A DNA stretch of 7,634 nt from CBFGWV01 sp965652545 (GTDB lineage: Bacteria; Pseudomonadota; Gammaproteobacteria; Competibacterales; Competibacteraceae): assembly GCA_965652545.1 (NCBI GenBank), contig CBFGWV010000237.1:1-7634 (forward strand), given 5' to 3'. The translations under genes were made by a program, and so were the position numbers. Shown here in pieces: positions 6,247 through 7,634 of the stretch. Under the pieces are notes generated by a model that saw only the letters and a program-made list of their open reading frames with translations, did no database searches and was not told where the DNA came from. The stretch's first letter is position 1. Each line of letters begins with the position of its first letter.

Positions 6247-7532
6247 CGTTCGCTGACGGGCGTGACGTCGCGCTTGGGCGCGCCCACATACAGCTGGCGG
6301 GGCCGGCCGATCTTCTTGGCGGGGTCGGAGATCATCTCGCTCCAATGGCTGATCCAGCCGGCGGTACGGGCGATGGCGAACATGGGGGTGAACATGCTCA
6401 CCGGAATGCCTAGCGCCGCATAGATGATGCCTGAATAGAAGTCGACATTCGGGTAGAGCTTGCGCTCGACGAAGTACTCGTCCTTCAGGGCGATCTCCTC
6501 CAGCCGCATGGCCAACTCCATACGCGGGTCGTTGCCGTACTTGGCCAGCACCTGATGGCAGATCTCCTTGATGATCTTGGCGCGCGGATCGAAATTCTTG
6601 TACACGCGGTGACCAAAGCCCATCAGCCTGAAAGGGTCGTTCTTGTCCTTGGCCTTCGAAATGTAGGTGTCGATCTGGCTGACATCGCCGATCTGGTCGA
6701 GCATGTGCAGCACCGCCTCGTTGGCACCCCCGTGCGCCGGCCCCCACAAGCAGGCGATGCCCGCCGAGATGGCCGCGTACGGGTTGGTGTCCGAGGAGCC
6801 CGCCAGGCGAACCGTGGAGGTCGAGGCGTTCTGCTCGTGATCGGCATGGAGGATGAACAGCACATCCAGCGCCTTCTGCGCCACCGGGTCGACCTCATAC
6901 GGCTCGCACGGTACCGAGAACATCATGTGTAGCAGATTGCCCGTATAGGTCAGGTGATTCTGCGGATACATGAACGGCTGGCCCATGTTGTGCTTGTAGC
7001 AGGCCGCAGCGATCGTGGGCAGCTTGGCGATCAGGCGATGCGCGGTGATCTTGCGCTGCTCGGGATCGTGGATGTCCAGGTTGTCGTGGTAGAAGCCGGC
7101 CAGCGCGCCGACGACCCCGGTCATCATGGCCATTGGGTGGGCGTCGTAGCGGAACCCGTGGAAGAATGTCCGCAGATTTTCGTTGATCATGGTGTGGATG
7201 GATATCACATAGGTGAAATCATCCAACTGCGCTTTGTCGGGCAGACGGCCGTTCAGCAGCAAATAACAGCACTCGAGAAAGGTGCAGCGCTCGGCCAGTT
7301 GCTCGATGGGGTAGCCACGGTAGAGCAGCTCGCCCTTGTCGCCGTCGAGATAAGTGATCTCACTGCGGCAACTGGCCGTCGACACGAACCCTGGATCATA
7401 GGTGAAGTAACCGAACTCCTGATGCAGCTTGCCGATATCCACCACCGGCTCGCCGTGGGTGGGCTCCTGCACGGGCATCTCGACGGATTTTCCGGTGCTG
7501 TTATCGGTAAGTGTCACGGTCGCATTGGACAT
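6243..7532 (-). CDS. gltA: Citrate synthase, type II (hexameric)
   Basis: GltA condenses oxaloacetate with acetyl-CoA to give citrate and CoA, the entry step of the TCA cycle, in the cytoplasm. From ATG 7532 the product is 429 residues (E. coli GltA has 427). It aligns throughout with E. coli type II enzyme as I recall it. The catalytic triad is present: H267 in GPAHGGANE, H308 in GFGHRVYKNFDPR and D364 in YPNVDFYSG. Oxaloacetate-site H229 lies in ILHADHEQNASTSTVR. The N-terminal beta domain (about 1-50) typical of the allosteric Gram-negative form is present. The start is set by AGGAG 9 nt upstream; the in-frame TTG at 7541 abuts that site and cannot be the start. The gene is convergent with the 5614 gene, with stops 17 bp apart. 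No neighbouring TCA gene is visible; the other side lies beyond the window. Confidence 0.97.
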   Translation of the reverse strand: MSNATVTLTDNSTGKSVEMPVQEPTHGEPVVDIGKLHQEFGYFTYDPGFVSTASCRSEITYLDGDKGELLYRGYPIEQLAERCTFLECCYLLLNGRLPDKAQLDDFTYVISIHTMINENLRTFFHGFRYDAHPMAMMTGVVGALAGFYHDNLDIHDPEQRKITAHRLIAKLPTIAAACYKHNMGQPFMYPQNHLTYTGNLLHMMFSVPCEPYEVDPVAQKALDVLFILHADHEQNASTSTVRLAGSSDTNPYAAISAGIACLWGPAHGGANEAVLHMLDQIGDVSQIDTYISKAKDKNDPFRLMGFGHRVYKNFDPRAKIIKEICHQVLAKYGNDPRMELAMRLEEIALKDEYFVERKLYPNVDFYSGIIYAALGIPVSMFTPMFAIARTAGWISHWSEMISDPAKKIGRPRQLYVGAPKRDVTPVSER

Positions 7533-7634
7533 TCGGCTCAACTCCTAGACGGTGTTAGACGAAAAAGGCGGTACCGGTTGCGCGCGGATCTTGCTCTACG
7601 ACCCTGTGAGATCGGGTCGGTTGCGCGTCGGTCG
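7533..7634 (-). other. gltA upstream leader, partial
   Basis: The stretch contains the gltA ribosome binding site (AGGAG at 7542-7546). Read on the minus strand, a short T-run follows GGTACCGCC near 7561-7566. A TCTAAC word (minus strand, about 7554-7559) resembles a -10 box but lacks a fitting -35. No ORF or RNA gene is visible; the promoter may lie here or beyond the edge. Confidence 0.4.

Noticed and set aside
5755..6747. Minus-strand frame spanning the 5614 gene and the end of gltA
   Set aside because: It covers two real genes in wrong frames; its first part is a shifted gltA reading and its remainder is antisense to the 5614 gene.

Overview
This is an ordinary chromosomal window from a GC-rich proteobacterium, most likely a gammaproteobacterium. 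The evidence is a complete pilM-pilN-pilO-pilP-pilQ operon of the gammaproteobacterial type IVa pilus kind, plus a gltA for a type II (hexameric, E. coli-like) citrate synthase. A Chromatiales/Ectothiorhodospiraceae-like source would fit, but the sequence alone does not settle this.

Layout, left to right. The left edge (1-158, minus strand) holds the 5' end of a lipoprotein gene with a GTG start, cut off by the window. The pil operon fills 215-5331 on the minus strand and is transcribed right to left: pilM, pilN, pilO, pilP, pilQ. The genes are tightly packed: a 1-nt gap between pilM and pilN, 4-nt ATGA overlaps for pilN/pilO and pilO/pilP, and 21 nt before pilQ. A 282-nt divergent intergenic region (5332-5613) separates pilM from a plus-strand gene (5614-6225). 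That gene encodes a 203-residue conserved-looking protein with a possible degenerate nucleotidyltransferase core. It ends tail-to-tail, 17 bp from the stop of gltA (6243-7532, minus strand). The last 102 bp hold the gltA leader.

How the genes work together. PilM (cytoplasmic actin-like protein), PilN and PilO (bitopic inner-membrane proteins) and PilP (lipoprotein) form the alignment subcomplex. It links the pilus motor and platform to PilQ, the outer-membrane secretin through which the pilus leaves the cell. The products should support twitching motility, adhesion and DNA uptake. Citrate synthase is core TCA-cycle metabolism and shows no functional link to the pilus. The protein between them is of unknown function.

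I found no mobile element, CRISPR array, RNA gene, phage or defence system. I do not think the window hides a new multi-gene system. The best leads are the pseudo-nucleotidyltransferase-like protein, the lipoprotein that follows pilQ, start-codon corrections for pilM, gltA and the 5614 gene, and a few small repeat or palindrome features.
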